A stretch of DNA of 64,000 nucleotides from Diplosphaera chodatii (GCA_032358165.1 JAALGY010000052.1:1364001-1428000), one strand, 5' to 3'. Positions 34,901 to 46,475 are shown, numbered from the stretch's first letter. The notes: a model not told the origin generated them from the letters alone. Numbers and translations: made by a program.

Positions 34901-36150
34901 GGCAATCACTCTGCAGGGATGGAAAGCAGGGTGTCATGGACTTTGCATGGGCAGCATCAGATTTGGGCCATGCTAGAGCATTCCGGAACGAGAGCTCACA
35001 GGTGCGTGATCAGCGGTGCAAGCATCTTCAGGAAGCCTGGCGGGTTGTAGTCCGACTTGACACAAGCCTGCAGAACACATGCAACACATGCACAACTTCG
35101 TGTGCAAATAATGGTTATATCAACCGCCAGCAAGCTGCTGCTAGCTCTTGCAGATGCCGACACTCACCCAAAGCACAAGGCCAATCTCTGTCAAACCGAC
35201 ATGCTGCAGCACTGATGGTAGGCGAGCAACAGCCTGCAGTACGGTTGCACCATTTGATCAGGATATCTGCAGGGACCTCAGCAGTGCAGGATCACAGCGA
35301 GGTGATCGTAGGGTGACAGCAGCACCTTTGCCAGGAGGTAGTCGGGCTCAAAGCCCAGCACGGCAGACGCATATGCCACATTGGAAGTCGTCAGGCCAGC
35401 CCATTCACCACGACATTGCACCACCTGAGCAACGGTAGGCAGTCAGCTGTTTCATGCACCGTGCTTGCTGAAAACACGGCATCTGCATTATGCGCAGGCA
35501 TGCAAATGCACCGAGTTCTTCGTCAAGAACAACAAATGTTCGTCAGGGACGCAAGCCTACCTGATAGCAGACGATCTGCACCAGCTCATGATCCCGCAGC
35601 GCCAGGCGCTGCTTCCGGCTCAGCGCGGCAGAGTGCTGCATGTCATTGCAACAACGATGTCAAGACAATAAGCAGATACTACGTGCTCATTGCAGCACAT
35701 CCTTCGCATTGTCTGGAGCGGAGCCATGCATGGTTCAGACCGCACCCGAGCAATGCGGTGCAGGGCTGTGACCGCGTTGACCTTGTTGAAGCGATGATGA
35801 CCTGCCTGTATCACCCGAAACAGGTCTTCCAGTGACTGCGCCGTCGCCAGCTCATTGTTGATCTGCACGTGTGTCCAGTTGCTATCCAGAGCGCTGGCGT
35901 CGTCCACCAAGGGACCGCGCTGCCCGGTGTCCTCCTCCGATGTTGGCACCCTCAAGGCCGGTCGAGGCCTAAGGATGGGTCCTGCGTCGGCTGAAGCTGC
36001 TGGATTGGCCTCGTGCCCAGTAGCAGCGGCAGGTGCTGCGCGCCGTCTTGTACGGCCAATGCCAGTGCTTGATTTTGGAGATGATGTGCAACGGACGATC
36101 AAGCAGTTCTGTCGACCGCTGGCAGCAAGCAGATCAAGAGGTTTGCTCAT
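31924..36150 (-). CDS. RAP-domain organellar RNA-binding protein (OPR/FASTK-like helical repeats)
   Basis: A predicted nucleus-encoded factor for organelle RNA metabolism. The minus-strand start MSKPLDLLAASGRQ at 36150 begins a region rich in Arg, Ala, Ser and Pro that resembles a transit peptide. Then INNELATAQSLEDLFRVIQ and FNKVNAVTALHRIAR (35850-35750) begin a helical-repeat array. Further repeat units are visible at LTTSNVAYASAVLGFEPDYL (35400-35340), LCRIPWAYARFDEYNAVL (34860) and ALQALSLMLWSYAK (34640). The C-terminal RAP domain is at 32420-32250, with YSQVDGPRHF, LLKQRQLAAAGW and VSVPFHEWTRL, continuing AYLAAKLEASG at 32100. The protein ends at 31926-31924. The repeat pattern fits OPR- or FASTK-type proteins that stabilise, process or help translate specific plastid or mitochondrial transcripts. 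The target is not predictable, and internal exon boundaries are only partly resolved. Confidence 0.82.
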
Positions 36151-36613
36151 GACACGGTCCCGTGCTGCGGATTGCTATGCATATGGTGCGCTGGCATGTC
36201 TGCTTGGGAAAGGCGAGCTGAGGATGATCAACAAATGCCGCAGCAGCAGTTCCAAACCATGCAGATTGCCATGCGTCAGGTTTCTCAGTACCGTTTGAGA
36301 TCTCAACTTGACAATGGTGCAAAAGCTCCAGTGTAGCGATCATGAACATGCTGAGGTGGACAACAAGATGTCAAGATCAAAGTCTGGCATGCAGAAAAGC
36401 ATGCGCACACTTTATGCTGTCGACGGCAAACGTTTCCTTTTCGTTTCAGCTGGCCTACTGATCGGGAAAGATGCAGTATGCGCAGCGGTCAAACTAGCCG
36501 ATGAGCATGCAAGCCGCACCATGTGGCCGCGCCACAAGTGGCACAGAGGCTTCTACATCCCTGCTATGGTGCACTGCTTGCCTGTCGACACGTGCCCTCT
36601 GCAGCCCATTGCA
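36151..36613. promoter_or_regulatory. Divergent region between the RAP gene and CRTISO
   Basis: About 460 bp. It likely contains both promoters. A plus-strand open frame from 36314 runs through into the modelled CRTISO first exon, so some of this stretch may be 5' coding sequence. Confidence 0.35.
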
Positions 36614-39600
36614 ATGTATTTGCTTGCGCAGAGTGATGTGCTGACAGGTGTCACACTCTGCGCAGTCCTGGCCAACACCGACGGCACCCAGCTTTCTCTT
36701 CCAGTCCTCGTCTGCAGGTAGGTGCTGTCGCATCACCGACTATTGAACAACATGCACAATGAGACATTGCACACGGTATCGACCTTGCTGATATCAAGTA
36801 GAGTGGCACACAGGCAACACACCGGCAGCGAAGTCAGCAGAGACAACATTGGCAGCCACATGCAGCAGTCGCTTCAGTAGATGAAGAGGTGGACGACAGG
36901 CATCCAGCCAGCGCGTCCGCTGCAGCAGCCACAGCACACCAAACGCAGCAAGCATCCACAGATACTGTGTATGATGCGGTGGTCGTTGGCGGGGGCATGG
37001 GCGGCCTCACCACAGCAACGCAGATGGCAGCAAAGGGCGCCAGAGTCCTCGTACTTGAAAAGTGGGACAGCACTCACGCTTTTGTGTCGGTGAAACGCAG
37101 CAGTGGTGCATTGTTGCAGCCTGGTAATCACGCCGCAGCAGCTCGGAGCTGCTGACGGTCACAGGTTTGACGACCATGCCCCGCTGTCCCCAGGTACATC
37201 ATCCCTGGTGGTAGTGCCGGGAGGTACGAGCGCGAGGGCTACGTGTTCGACGTGGGGTCGTCCATGATGTTCGGCATGGGCAGCGAGGGCACCACCAACC
37301 TCATCACCCGGGCGCTGTCAGCGGTGGGCCGCAGCATGGAGACCGTGCCCGACCCCACTCAGATCCACTACCGGCTGCCAAAGTCGCCGGCCCACCCGCA
37401 GGCAAGCCGCATGTGCTATCAAGTGCGTGGTGTACGCATTGCATGGTGATTCGATGCAGGCGACAGAGTGGCAAGCGGTGTAAAAGTTGCAAGTTGTGCT
37501 CAAGGCAGGTTATGGCTTGTGTTGAGACCGCTGCACATTGTCGTCTCCAGGGTCTGGAGGTGAGGGTGTGGAAAGACTACGAGAAATTCATCGCAGAGCT
37601 GACAGAGCGCTTCCCGCATGAAGCAGCAGGCATCCGCAAGTTCTACGATGAGTGCTGGAAGGTGTGTGATCAATGCCTGCACAGTGTGCACAATCGTTTG
37701 TCCGTGTGCAGTGTCACAGCAGCACATGTATTGCGGTATGCACACACTAGGCATCAGAGGAGATGAGCATGCAAGTTACCCATTAAGCACACGCACCACA
37801 AGCCCCAGAGAAGTTTTCAGGATACTGACACGGACTGCCAACACCTGCCAGGTGTTCAATAGCCTCAACTCGCTGGAGCTCAAAAGCTTGGAAGAGCCGC
37901 GGTACCTGCTTGGCGAGTTTGCAAAGCACCCACTGGCCTGCCTTACGCTGGCATCATTCTTGACGACAAATTCTGGTGATGTTGCTAGGCGACATATAAA
38001 GGTGAGAAAGGTGCATTATCTGGGGTTCTCGAGTCATTAGTGGTAGATCTGCAGAGGACACGGCACCATCTGTCCAGCTTGCACTTTTGTAAGAGCTGAG
38101 CTGTCCACATGAGCTCTCTCTTTATGGAGTCATGAGCAACGAGACTGCAAACACAGTTGGGAACTGCACAGACGAGCTTGGTTCCGGATGACGTACAGGA
38201 CCCAGAGCTGCTGAGCTTCATTGACATCGAATGCTACTGCTGGAGCACTGTGCTGGCCGAGTTCACGCCGATGATCAATGCTGGCATGGTGTTTTGCGAC
38301 CGGCATTACGGTGGTATCAACTATCCCAAGGTGCTTTCATGTGACGAACAACCTCTCTGATCGTTTGCATGCTGCTAGCTGGACCTCATGTAGTGTTGAC
38401 TCAGCAGCAGAGCGACGTGGCGCCAGCATGAGGCTGCACCTTGCAAGCGGTGTCAACTGGTCTCCATGCAACACGACCACACTGCGTGCAGGGCGGCGTG
38501 GGCCGCATAGCCGAGGAGCTGGTGGCGGGGCTGCAGGAGCACGGCGGCGCCATCGAGTACAAGGCCAACGTGCGGGAGATCTTGACAGAGGGCGAGGGCG
38601 CCGACATGAGGGCGACGGGCGTGCGGCTAGCAGATGGCAGGGTGTACAGGTGACAATAGTCAGCTGCCTGAGCTGGCATCGCACGCCTTCAACCAGGCTG
38701 CACGTAGTTGCACCAGCAGCTCAACGACCGTGCTGTGCTCTATCACCACCAGGGGAGAAGTGTCCCAGGAAACTACTGTTCGTGACTTTGGCAGAGCTGG
38801 ACCTTAGCAATTGCAGCATACAAGCACCGAAGAGCATCGCCCGACGCGCTGGTTGCTGCTGCAACTGCAAGGGGGAAGACGGTGGTGTCCAATGCCACGC
38901 GGTGGGATACCTTCGAGGGGCTGATGCCGCGGCGGGAGCTGCCAAAGTCAGAGCAGCTGTTTCGGGCGCGCTACAAGAAGTCACCCTCCTTCCTGTCCAT
39001 CCACCTGGGCGTGCGTGCAGATGTCTTTGGCCCGGTGAGCGCAACATGGATTCAAGCTGCATCTGCATGAGGACATGCGGGTCAGGCTGGCTTCAATCTA
39101 CTCTATATGCGCTGTTCAGCAGCGGCTCCAGTGGGTCTCGTGGTGAGAAGAGCACCATTATGTAGGGAGGTGTGATGTGTGTCCAACTGCCTGCGGCAGG
39201 AGACAGAGTGCCACCAGATCATCGTGGGGGACTGGGCCACCATGGAGGACCCCCACGGCACCATCTTCGTGTCCATCCCCTCGCTGCTGGACCCCTCCGT
39301 CGCACCCGACGGCTGCCACGTCATGCACGTCTTCACCCCCGACTGGGTGGACAAATGGACGGTGCGCAGCATTGCACGGTGTCCAGCAGGCCTGCATGCT
39401 TCAGTGGGTGACCTCACACAGCAGTCAGGTGCCGGTCATCAAGTGGGAGTGCGCCCTTCTGAGAGACATCCTGGACGGCAATAGATTGGCACCTCACAAT
39501 GTGCAGAACCTCGGGTCCAGAGGCTATGAGGAGAAGAAGGCGCAGGTCGTGGACAACATTATACAGCAGCTGGAGCCCTATTTCCCAGGCTTGAAAGACG

Positions 39601-40281
39601 GGATCGTCTTCAGGTGTGCCTCTGGGTCACTGCCGAGGATTGGTGCACGGCTTGTCACTGTGATCGACACTCAGTTGACACGTGCCTCCTCCGGACTGTT
39701 GCATGCCCACAGGCGAGTCAGCATGGGTTGACACGCTTGATACGCTACTTCTTGAATGTTGTCAACTGGTGACACTGCAACAGGGAAGCAGGCACGCCAC
39801 GCACACACAGGCGCTTCCTGGGCCGCGCCGATGGCTCCTACGGCCCCATTCCCTCGCGCCGCCCACTAGGCATGCTGGGCATGCCCATGAACCGCACCGC
39901 GATCAAGGTGAACATCAGTAACAACAAAGCATGTCAACAGCGAGTGAACACAGCGGATCCATGTTTGCTATCTCCTGGCAGGCATGGGGTGTGCTATGGT
40001 AAGGCTGCAGTCTGTCCATACTGACACAGCCGCATCTTGGTCGGTAGCAGCAGTGGCAACCAGGGTTTTTGAGGACAGGCTTCATTGACATGCTCTCTAT
40101 TGCGCAGGGGCTGTACTGCGTTGGAGACAGCACATTCCCCGGGCAAGGGGTCAATGCAGTGGTGTTCTCTGGCTTTGGGTGTGCTCATCGTGTCCTCTGT
40201 GACCTGGGCATGAGCCCCACGCTGCCAGTGATTGATGGCGCGTATAACAGGCTGCTGTCAGCAGCGCGGGATGCCGCTTGA
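36614..40281 (+). CDS. CRTISO: Carotenoid isomerase (prolycopene isomerase, CRTISO)
   Basis: This plastid FAD enzyme isomerises tetra-cis-lycopene to all-trans-lycopene. Core exons: about 36846-37061, 37194-37401, 37551-37661, 37852-38001, 38199-38330, 38492-38649, 38872-39034, 39200-39361, 39507-39613, 39784-39907 and 40108-40281. A first exon ending with a good donor at about 36719 (from ATG 36614, or upstream) would supply the transit peptide and is uncertain. The dinucleotide-binding motif is [13 protein letters not shown]. Then come [112 protein letters not shown] and [18 protein letters not shown]. The family match is complete. One intron (37402-37550) begins with GC instead of GT. Confidence 0.95.
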
Positions 40282-40613
40282 GCATCATGGCATCAAGCAG
40301 AAAGACGTCATGGCCAGCTTATGTTGAGCAGCTCTGCTACGAACTTGGCAGATGATTCAGACGCGGGCATGTCCGAGCTGCAGATTTGGCTTAGTGCAGT
40401 TGTCATCGGTAAAGCTTCTCGTAAAGCGGGAATGTGCATGGTATAGGAAGCCCGTGAATTCTCCTTACATGGCCCTGGACCTAGTCCACAGGTGTCGCCG
40501 ACCAATCATACAAGCGTGGCACCGAACAGCAGCAGGCAAGCGCACAGGGCGCAGCCCAGCTCTGTAGCAAAGGCTGCCCTGTAGCACAGCTGCGCAGTGG
40601 GGTCTCCGGCACT
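40282..40613. other. Convergent spacer between CRTISO and RPL4
   Basis: About 330 bp. TTACA at 40465-40469 gives TGTAA on the minus strand, about 145 nt past the RPL4 stop. Nothing else is recognised. Confidence 0.5.
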
Positions 40614-41840
40614 TTACTCGGCGGCAGCATCGGCGCCCAGCCATGCGCCAAACACATTGTAGTCCTCGCCCACATAGTGCGAGTCCGTGATCATCTGCTT
40701 GTAGAAGTCCTTGCTGGCCTGCTTCTGCTCGGCGGTGCGGTGCTTGTCGTCCACCGCCTTCTCGCCCTTGCGGATCTTGTCCAGCTTCTCGGCCTTCGCC
40801 GTCTGCCGCTTCTCCTCGAGCAGCTGCTGCTGGCGCCGCGCCGTCTTGGCGTACGGGTTGAGCTTCAGCAGCGCGCCCAGGTTCTTCAGCGGGTTCTTCT
40901 TCAGGGGCAGGTGCGTGCGCTGGCGCGTCTTGGGCGCGTTGACGACGGACTGGATCTCATCGGAGTTGATGAGGCGCGTCAGGTCCGAGTTGGTCAGCAG
41001 CGACCGGGGCAGCTTGTAGCCCTTCTTGGTCGCTGAAACCTCTGTCGTGGTGCCGAAGATGCTGTCCAGCTTCTCGAAAGCGGACTTGGTCCACACGATG
41101 AACCGGCCCACATGGCCACCCGGCGCCAGCTGCAGCAGGTTCAGGCTGTCCACAGAGGACACCTCCACGCCCGGCAGGTTGCGGAACGCCTTGCTGATGC
41201 CGCCCTCCTCGCCGAAGACGATCAGCGGGCCCTTGCGACCGACGTAGCGGCGGTTACGCATCTTACCCTTGCCGCGGCGAATGTTGCGCGATGCCTTTGC
41301 CTTCTCCACATCGGCATAGGCACCCACCGTCTGCAGCAGCTTGACTGCTGCCGAAGTCTTGCTGATAGACTCAGCTGCATCGTCAAAGACCAGAGGCACC
41401 TCTATCACCTGCTCGATGCGGTGGCCGCGTGCCAGCACCAGCGAGGGCAGCGCCGAGGCGGCAAGCGCAGACGCCACGGCATAGCGCTTCTGGTTGATGT
41501 TCACCTTGCGGTGCCACCGCCGCCACACCTTGGTAGGTGCGAACATGCGGCCGCCACGGCACATGTTGCCGAAGGCACCCTGCCCGGCCCTGTGCGTGCC
41601 TCCGCCTGGCACACGCGGGATACGGGACACCGCGCGACCGGTTCCCCAACTCTCTGCCGAGGTTGCCATGCCCGCCTCAAACTTCACAGCGTACGGCTGG
41701 CGGTGGTTCTTTGCGATGCCCGTGTGCACCGTGCGAACCACGTCCGGCCGGATTGGAGCGAGAAAGACGGCGGGCAGCTGGGCCTGGCCCGCGCCCTCGC
41801 CACCTGCATCGTGCACGGTGACCAGCGGCCGCGCCGCCAT
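40614..41840 (-). CDS. RPL4: Cytosolic 60S ribosomal protein L4 (uL4), intronless
   Basis: This is a core large-subunit protein lining the exit tunnel. It is a single open frame of about 408 codons, starting [14 protein letters not shown] at 41840. A longer frame upstream would need a TTG start. Diagnostic eukaryotic L4 blocks include [20 protein letters not shown], the conserved loop [95 protein letters not shown] and [19 protein letters not shown]. The C-terminal eukaryotic extension is basic, then acidic at the very end. Like the phosphate carrier it has no intron and strongly favours C/G-ending codons, which fits a highly expressed gene. Confidence 0.98.
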   Translation of the reverse strand: MAARPLVTVHDAGGEGAGQAQLPAVFLAPIRPDVVRTVHTGIAKNHRQPYAVKFEAGMATSAESWGTGRAVSRIPRVPGGGTHRAGQGAFGNMCRGGRMFAPTKVWRRWHRKVNINQKRYAVASALAASALPSLVLARGHRIEQVIEVPLVFDDAAESISKTSAAVKLLQTVGAYADVEKAKASRNIRRGKGKMRNRRYVGRKGPLIVFGEEGGISKAFRNLPGVEVSSVDSLNLLQLAPGGHVGRFIVWTKSAFEKLDSIFGTTTEVSATKKGYKLPRSLLTNSDLTRLINSDEIQSVVNAPKTRQRTHLPLKKNPLKNLGALLKLNPYAKTARRQQQLLEEKRQTAKAEKLDKIRKGEKAVDDKHRTAEQKQASKDFYKQMITDSHYVGEDYNVFGAWLGADAAAE

Positions 41841-42102
41841 GGTGTCCAACTAGGGAGCAAGCGGAAGAGGCCGACTCAGTGCAGCCGCAGTCGCCCAACA
41901 CAGCGAGATCCCTGCTGTATGCGAGTCCCCTCTCTAGAACCCTAGCTCCAGCAGCGCGCGCCTCACCTCCGCCAGCTGCCAGGTGCAGCTATCATCGGAC
42001 GAACAGACTGCACACATGCAGGCGGTGCTCTTCCTGACAGCAATGCGACTCAGTTCGAGAACCTCTTCAGTAAATAACTCGTGGATTTGAGAGCTGACTT
42101 CC
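41841..42102. promoter_or_regulatory. Divergent promoter between RPL4 and the EF-hand gene
   Basis: About 260 bp hold the RPL4 promoter and the 5' flank of the EF-hand gene. No element could be named with confidence. Confidence 0.4.
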
Positions 42103-43010
42103 ATGCTTGCATCGGGAGCTGGGGTGCGGCTGGCGCCGGAAGAGGTTGCCGCCGTGCGAAAGGTGTTTGCGCTGTACGATCCAAATGGTGAGATCGTAGT
42201 GCCGCCACGCGCTTGCTTGAATACGAGATTGCAGCATGCCGCGCCTCAATCAGCACTGCCTCAGCGACTGCAGCGCGCTTCCTCAGCTGCACAGGCAGTG
42301 GGCTCATTGATATGAAGGAGCTGCAGTTTGCCATGATGCAGCTCTGCAGTTTGCCATGATGCAGCTCGGCATGGAACTGCCGGAAGCGCACATGAACAAA
42401 CTACAAGCGTCGGTAGGAGAAGCACTTTGTGCACGTTGCACGTGACCGGAGCGCAACACCTTGCTGCATGGTAGGATGGACATGCTGATTGCTGCCTGTG
42501 ACACTTGCAGCTTGCGGAGGAGAACACGCGGATGATGGATTTGCCGTCGTTCACAGAGCTGCTGTCGCAGCAGAAGCCTTACATGTTGAATCCCTTGACA
42601 CACACACAGCTGGCGTGGATTGGGCTCGAGGGCAAAGTGAGGCATGCATGGCGGTCCTTGGTGCTCAACGTGGACATAACGCGTGCCATGTGCCGTCACC
42701 ACTGCATCTGTAACATACAGGATGATTACTCTGGCACGGTCCCAGTGAAGGCGCTGAAAGAGAAACTTGAGGTGCGACAGGCGTCATTAGACGATCATGT
42801 CTTTGCCGCCTGTAGCAACTTTATGCACGCGTTGTTCCCACACGTGCCTGCCATTTGCACTTGCAGCTCATCGGGGCGGAACTGCCGGACTTGGACACGT
42901 TTTTGGAGGATCATGGGTTGGATCAAAATGATGGCATGTTGAACTGGGCAGACTTCCATGCGCTGATGGCAGTCGAAGGAGACGAAGATGATTTGCCTGT
43001 TAGTCCTTGA
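42103..43010 (+). CDS. EF-hand calcium-binding (calmodulin/centrin-like) protein, apparently frameshifted
   Basis: A small four-EF-hand-like protein. Modelled exons: 42103-42187, 42295-42412, 42511-42636, 42721-42771 and 42867-43010. The start is MLASGAGVRLAPEEVAAVRK. The first EF loop is good: DPNGSGLIDMKE split over exons 1-2. The later hands are degenerate: MMDLPSFTELL, then DDYSGTVPVKAL, then LDQNDGMLNWADFHALM. The protein ends GDEDDLPVSP. Inside exon 2 a 23-nt unit is present twice in tandem (42322-42344 and 42345-42367). With both copies the frame reaches TGA; with one copy it continues QLGMELPEAHMNKL and joins the next exon. The gene is therefore a recent pseudogene or disrupted allele, or the duplication is an assembly error. 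Confidence 0.7.
42322..42367. repeat. 23-bp perfect tandem duplication in EF-hand exon 2
   Basis: Two identical adjacent copies of a 23-nt unit at 42322-42344 and 42345-42367. The length is not a multiple of three and no GT donor lies within it, so splicing cannot obviously remove it. Confidence 0.95.
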
Positions 43011-43902
43011 GTCCTCGCTGTTTCGGTGCTGTAGTGTTGAACCAGCTGGATCACGCACTTCGTGGGTAGCACGCATGCTCATCGGCAATGCTTGCCACCC
43101 TTTCCGGCTGCAGCCTATGGCAGCAATGATAGGCCCTGTGAGACAGCTGTTGTGGTGTGCCTCGCATGCATATACTACCATGCTGTCAGTTGACCAAGCA
43201 TCAAGCTGCTGACGCCCTGCCCAGTGGCAGGGTCGGGTCAGTGGTGGTTTGCCGCTCAATGTAGGGCGCTGTAACACTCTCAGGTGGACCAGGACACAGC
43301 TGTGCTCAACAACAGTCGCCGTCGGCATCGCACTCCGAACTGCTGCTAAGAGACGGACATGATTGGCCTGCAGACGGCCTTTCACACCCCAAAATGTGGG
43401 GAGTAAAGGTTTGCAGGACTACTAAACAAGTATAGCTCATACGTCCCACAGACCGCTCGTCACGCGCTGGAGACAATGTGTAACCCACACCGCTCCATGG
43501 TCACACCCTCGAACCATTGTGGCGCATCACAGCTGGTATACAGCCAGTCACAGCTGTCTCTTCGACCAGTATCTTATCAGCTTGTGTCCGCGTAGCACAC
43601 ATTTCGACCGACTCTCATATCGCATAGTTAGTTCTCTGCGCGCCAGCGCATGTTGAAATGTTTCTGGCGCAAGACCTGACCGTCCCAAGTGTCGACCATG
43701 TGATCAAAGTGCAAGGTGCTGATCAAAGTGCAAGGTGCTGTTTCGCAGCATGCACACTATCGTGAACACAATGAAGCAGAGGTATGCACAGCATGGTGTC
43801 CTCTGCGGCGCCATTGTCGAAAAATCGTTGCCAATGGAATGGCAGGAATTTTGGAGTCTGTCAGCGTAGCAGCCACAGCCACGTGAACGTGCATCGAGTA
43901 CG
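43011..43902. other. Spacer upstream of VPS22 with a short tandem repeat
   Basis: About 890 bp. A 19-bp unit (tgatcaaagtgcaaggtgc) is directly repeated at 43701-43719 and 43720-43738. The rest holds no recognised gene; the open frames on either strand are unsupported. Confidence 0.5.
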
Positions 43903-45433
43903 ATGCGGCGCCGGGTGGGCATCCAGGGCCTGCAGCGCGGTGCGCAGACGCGGGTGAGGACACGGCGGAGGTCATTGCATGTCGACCGTTGGAGGCTGCA
44001 TCATGGGTGAGCAGCAACCTGAGATCGCATTGGTGTCGCAGGACCACTACAAGAGCCTGGGGGAACATGTGCAAGCGGTGAAGCTGGAGCACATGAGGTC
44101 ACAGCTTGCACTGCTCAAGTCCAGCCTCGAGCAGTTTGCTATCAAGCACAGGTTTGAGCCCGATCAAGCTGTTCCATAGGGTTGGTTTGTCTGACAGAGA
44201 GCTGCTGGCACATGTGTCGGGGTATCAGCACTATATGTCGCACACATATCGATGATCTGTGGTATGTATCGCACAGGCAGGAGATCCGGCAAAGCCCGCA
44301 GTTCCGGGCGCAGTTTCACCGTATGTGCGCAGCGATTGGCGTGGATCCATTGGTGTCCAACCAGGGCATGTGGGCGCAGCTGCTGGGCATTGGTGACTTC
44401 TACTCTGAGCTGGGTGTGCAGGTCATTGAGGCCTGCCTTGCCACCAGGTGTGCGCAGCAGAATCGCCATGTGTCTGTGACAGTCTGCACTCTATGAGTAC
44501 ATCCTGCAAGCACCGCCACAGCAGTTGACAGTGTCTGCCGTTTAACATGCCGTCAGAGAGAGAAGTCTTTGACATGCATGCTATTCTTGGGGTGTGGACT
44601 GATCTCGCCTGTGAGCAGGGAGCACAATGGCGGCTTGTTGGACCTGATCACGCTGCACCGGCTGGTGGAGCGGCGGCGCGGCTCCGCTGCCGACCCCGTG
44701 TCACTGGACGACATTCTGCAGGCCATAAAAAAGCTCGAGGTCTGCACGAGACTCCTTCGGCCTGGTGGATGCACACATCTGCTACAGGCTCAGCATGTGC
44801 AGGGTGCATGACGCAGTGCGCCATAGCAATGTGCTTTCATGCAACCACTGTTCATTGCATGCTTGAGAGGTTGACAAGCACCCATGCAGGTCCTGGGTGG
44901 CGGCTTCAGGGTGGTGGAGCTGGGCGATCGCATGTACGTGGCATCGGTGCCCAAGGAGCTGGACCGCGACTCCAACACCGTCATGCAGGCAGCGCAGGTG
45001 GGCCTGCTCTCGCCAGCGTCTTGGACATCCTGGCATCGGGTTGCAGTGCATGCTCTGGCTGGCTCTAGCTGGGAGTTCAGTTTGAGGTGGCGCAGTCGAG
45101 CTCTACGTGCAGTGTATCTTTGTGCAATGCCAGGTTTTCGATGTGCAGGACCAGGGCTTTGCATCTGAGGCAGACCTGGCGGCAAGGCTGTCGTGGCCAC
45201 AGACACGCACGGCAGCGGCCCTGCAGAAGCTGCTGTCGCAGGTGTGGCTTTTGCTATGAGGCTGCCAATGCTTGATGCACGAGAAGCCAGTCGGTACTGA
45301 GTTGTGAGTTACAGGCGTATATGTGCGCCGCCAGGGACTGGCAATGGTGGACGACCCGCCCTCTGGGTTGCGGCTATACTGGTTCCCAGCATTGGACCGC
45401 CGCCCGGCCCCATCCGGGGCAGTCATGCAATGA
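43903..45433 (+). CDS. VPS22: VPS22/SNF8, ESCRT-II subunit
   Basis: This core ESCRT-II winged-helix subunit sorts ubiquitinated cargo into multivesicular bodies. Exons: 43903-43953, 44042-44151, 44277-44447, 44619-44739, 44890-44997, 45149-45241 and 45335-45433. The start [17 protein letters not shown] matches the plant-type VPS22 N-terminus. It continues with [118 protein letters not shown] and [11 protein letters not shown] before the final LYWFPAL block. Acceptor choice at exon 6 was made because it aligns without a gap. All joins are in phase and the length is normal. Confidence 0.96.
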
Positions 45434-45780
45434 TGCAGCCCGCCGCAGCGTGCTTGTTGTGGCGCTGAGGTTGCTGCGGTCCATGCAACAGACTGTCGAC
45501 GTATGAATTCAACAACTGATCTCATTGAGTTCGTGCATATTGCACGTGGTGCACGTTGTACACTACCTACTGCCCGTCTGTGGCATACAGTTTGATGCAC
45601 CTGGATTATGATGTGCTGGTCATCTATCACAGGTGTCAGTTTGCCATCGCCATGATCAAACCGGGATTCGTTACTTCCTGAATGCCCAAAAGCATGACGC
45701 GCAATACATCAACAGACTGCCCCGTAACAGACTGCCCCTGCAGAACCTCTCTGCCTGGCATCTTGTTCGCCATGCGTCCG
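45434..45780. other. Convergent spacer between VPS22 and EAF6
   Basis: About 350 bp of 3'-flanking sequence lie between facing stops. No feature is recognised. Confidence 0.4.
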
Positions 45781-46475
45781 CTACCTGCGGCTGCCCTTGC
45801 CGGGCATGTTGCCTTTTCCAAACCCTTTGCCCTTGCCCTTGCCACGGCCGCCGTACACCCCTAGCACATCGTTCACTGGGTCTTGCATTGCCTGCTCCAG
45901 CTCTACTGTCTGCAGCATAAGTGAACGCTCGAAGTTAAGGAGATCCACATAGAGAATGCCAGATCCGACTCATCTCGATACACCAAGCATTGATGCCATG
46001 CGAAAGCAGGCGTCAGCTGCGCACCGCAGGCGATGTCACAGAGCACAGGCTGAAGGACCGGTCCTCGGGCTTGAGTTGACGGTTGCGCTTGCGCAGAGCG
46101 TCCTTGGACGACAGGAAGCCCTCGAAGCCCTGCTCATGTACATGCTGGCATGTTGCTGGATAGTCGGTTTTGCTGCCAATCACTTGCGTTTCATGCATCC
46201 ATTGTGGGAATACAGTCGAAAGCATGAAGGTCCCCGCTGACCTTCAGCACGGTGCCGCACTGTGAATGCTCCGCATTCAGGTACGCGGTCTCCAGCTCAT
46301 ATAACTGCACGGCATTCAGACACAGCACCGTATAAGCAGCTAGCCACAGACATAGTTTGATCGTAGAGCAGGATCACAACTGCTGTGGACTGCAACCCAC
46401 CCGGTCCTCGATGCGCTCGAGTTCGCCCTCGAAGGTCTGCTTCCTATTGATCAATTGGTCGAGGGCGGTGCTCAT
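45781..46475 (-). CDS. EAF6: EAF6, NuA4/HBO1 histone acetyltransferase complex subunit
   Basis: A small coiled-coil subunit of MYST-type acetyltransferase complexes in the nucleus. Minus-strand exons: 46475-46401, 46304-46242, 46129-46025 and 45909-45781. The start is MSTALDQLINRKQTFEGELE, then LYELETAYLNAEHSQCGTVL and GFEGFLSSKDALRKRNRQLK. The family core is LE..YL-G-I-KG(F/W)(E/D)-YL and R...RKF/QLK, and it is present. EDRSFSLCSVTSPA follows. The last exon encodes TVELEQAMQDPVNDVLGVYG, then a tail of about 23 residues built from Gly-Lys, Gly-Arg and Phe-Gly units (GGRGKGKGKGFGKGNMPGKG). That tail is not a feature I know in animal or yeast EAF6. It might be an RNA- or nucleosome-binding basic tail. 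Confidence 0.88.

Noticed and set aside
36494..36736. Minus-strand open frame near the CRTISO 5' end
   Set aside because: It overlaps the plus-strand frame that leads to a good donor into CRTISO and has no recognisable homology.
42795..43385. Long minus-strand frame opposite the EF-hand gene
   Set aside because: It is antisense to well-supported exons and lacks any domain or splice pattern.
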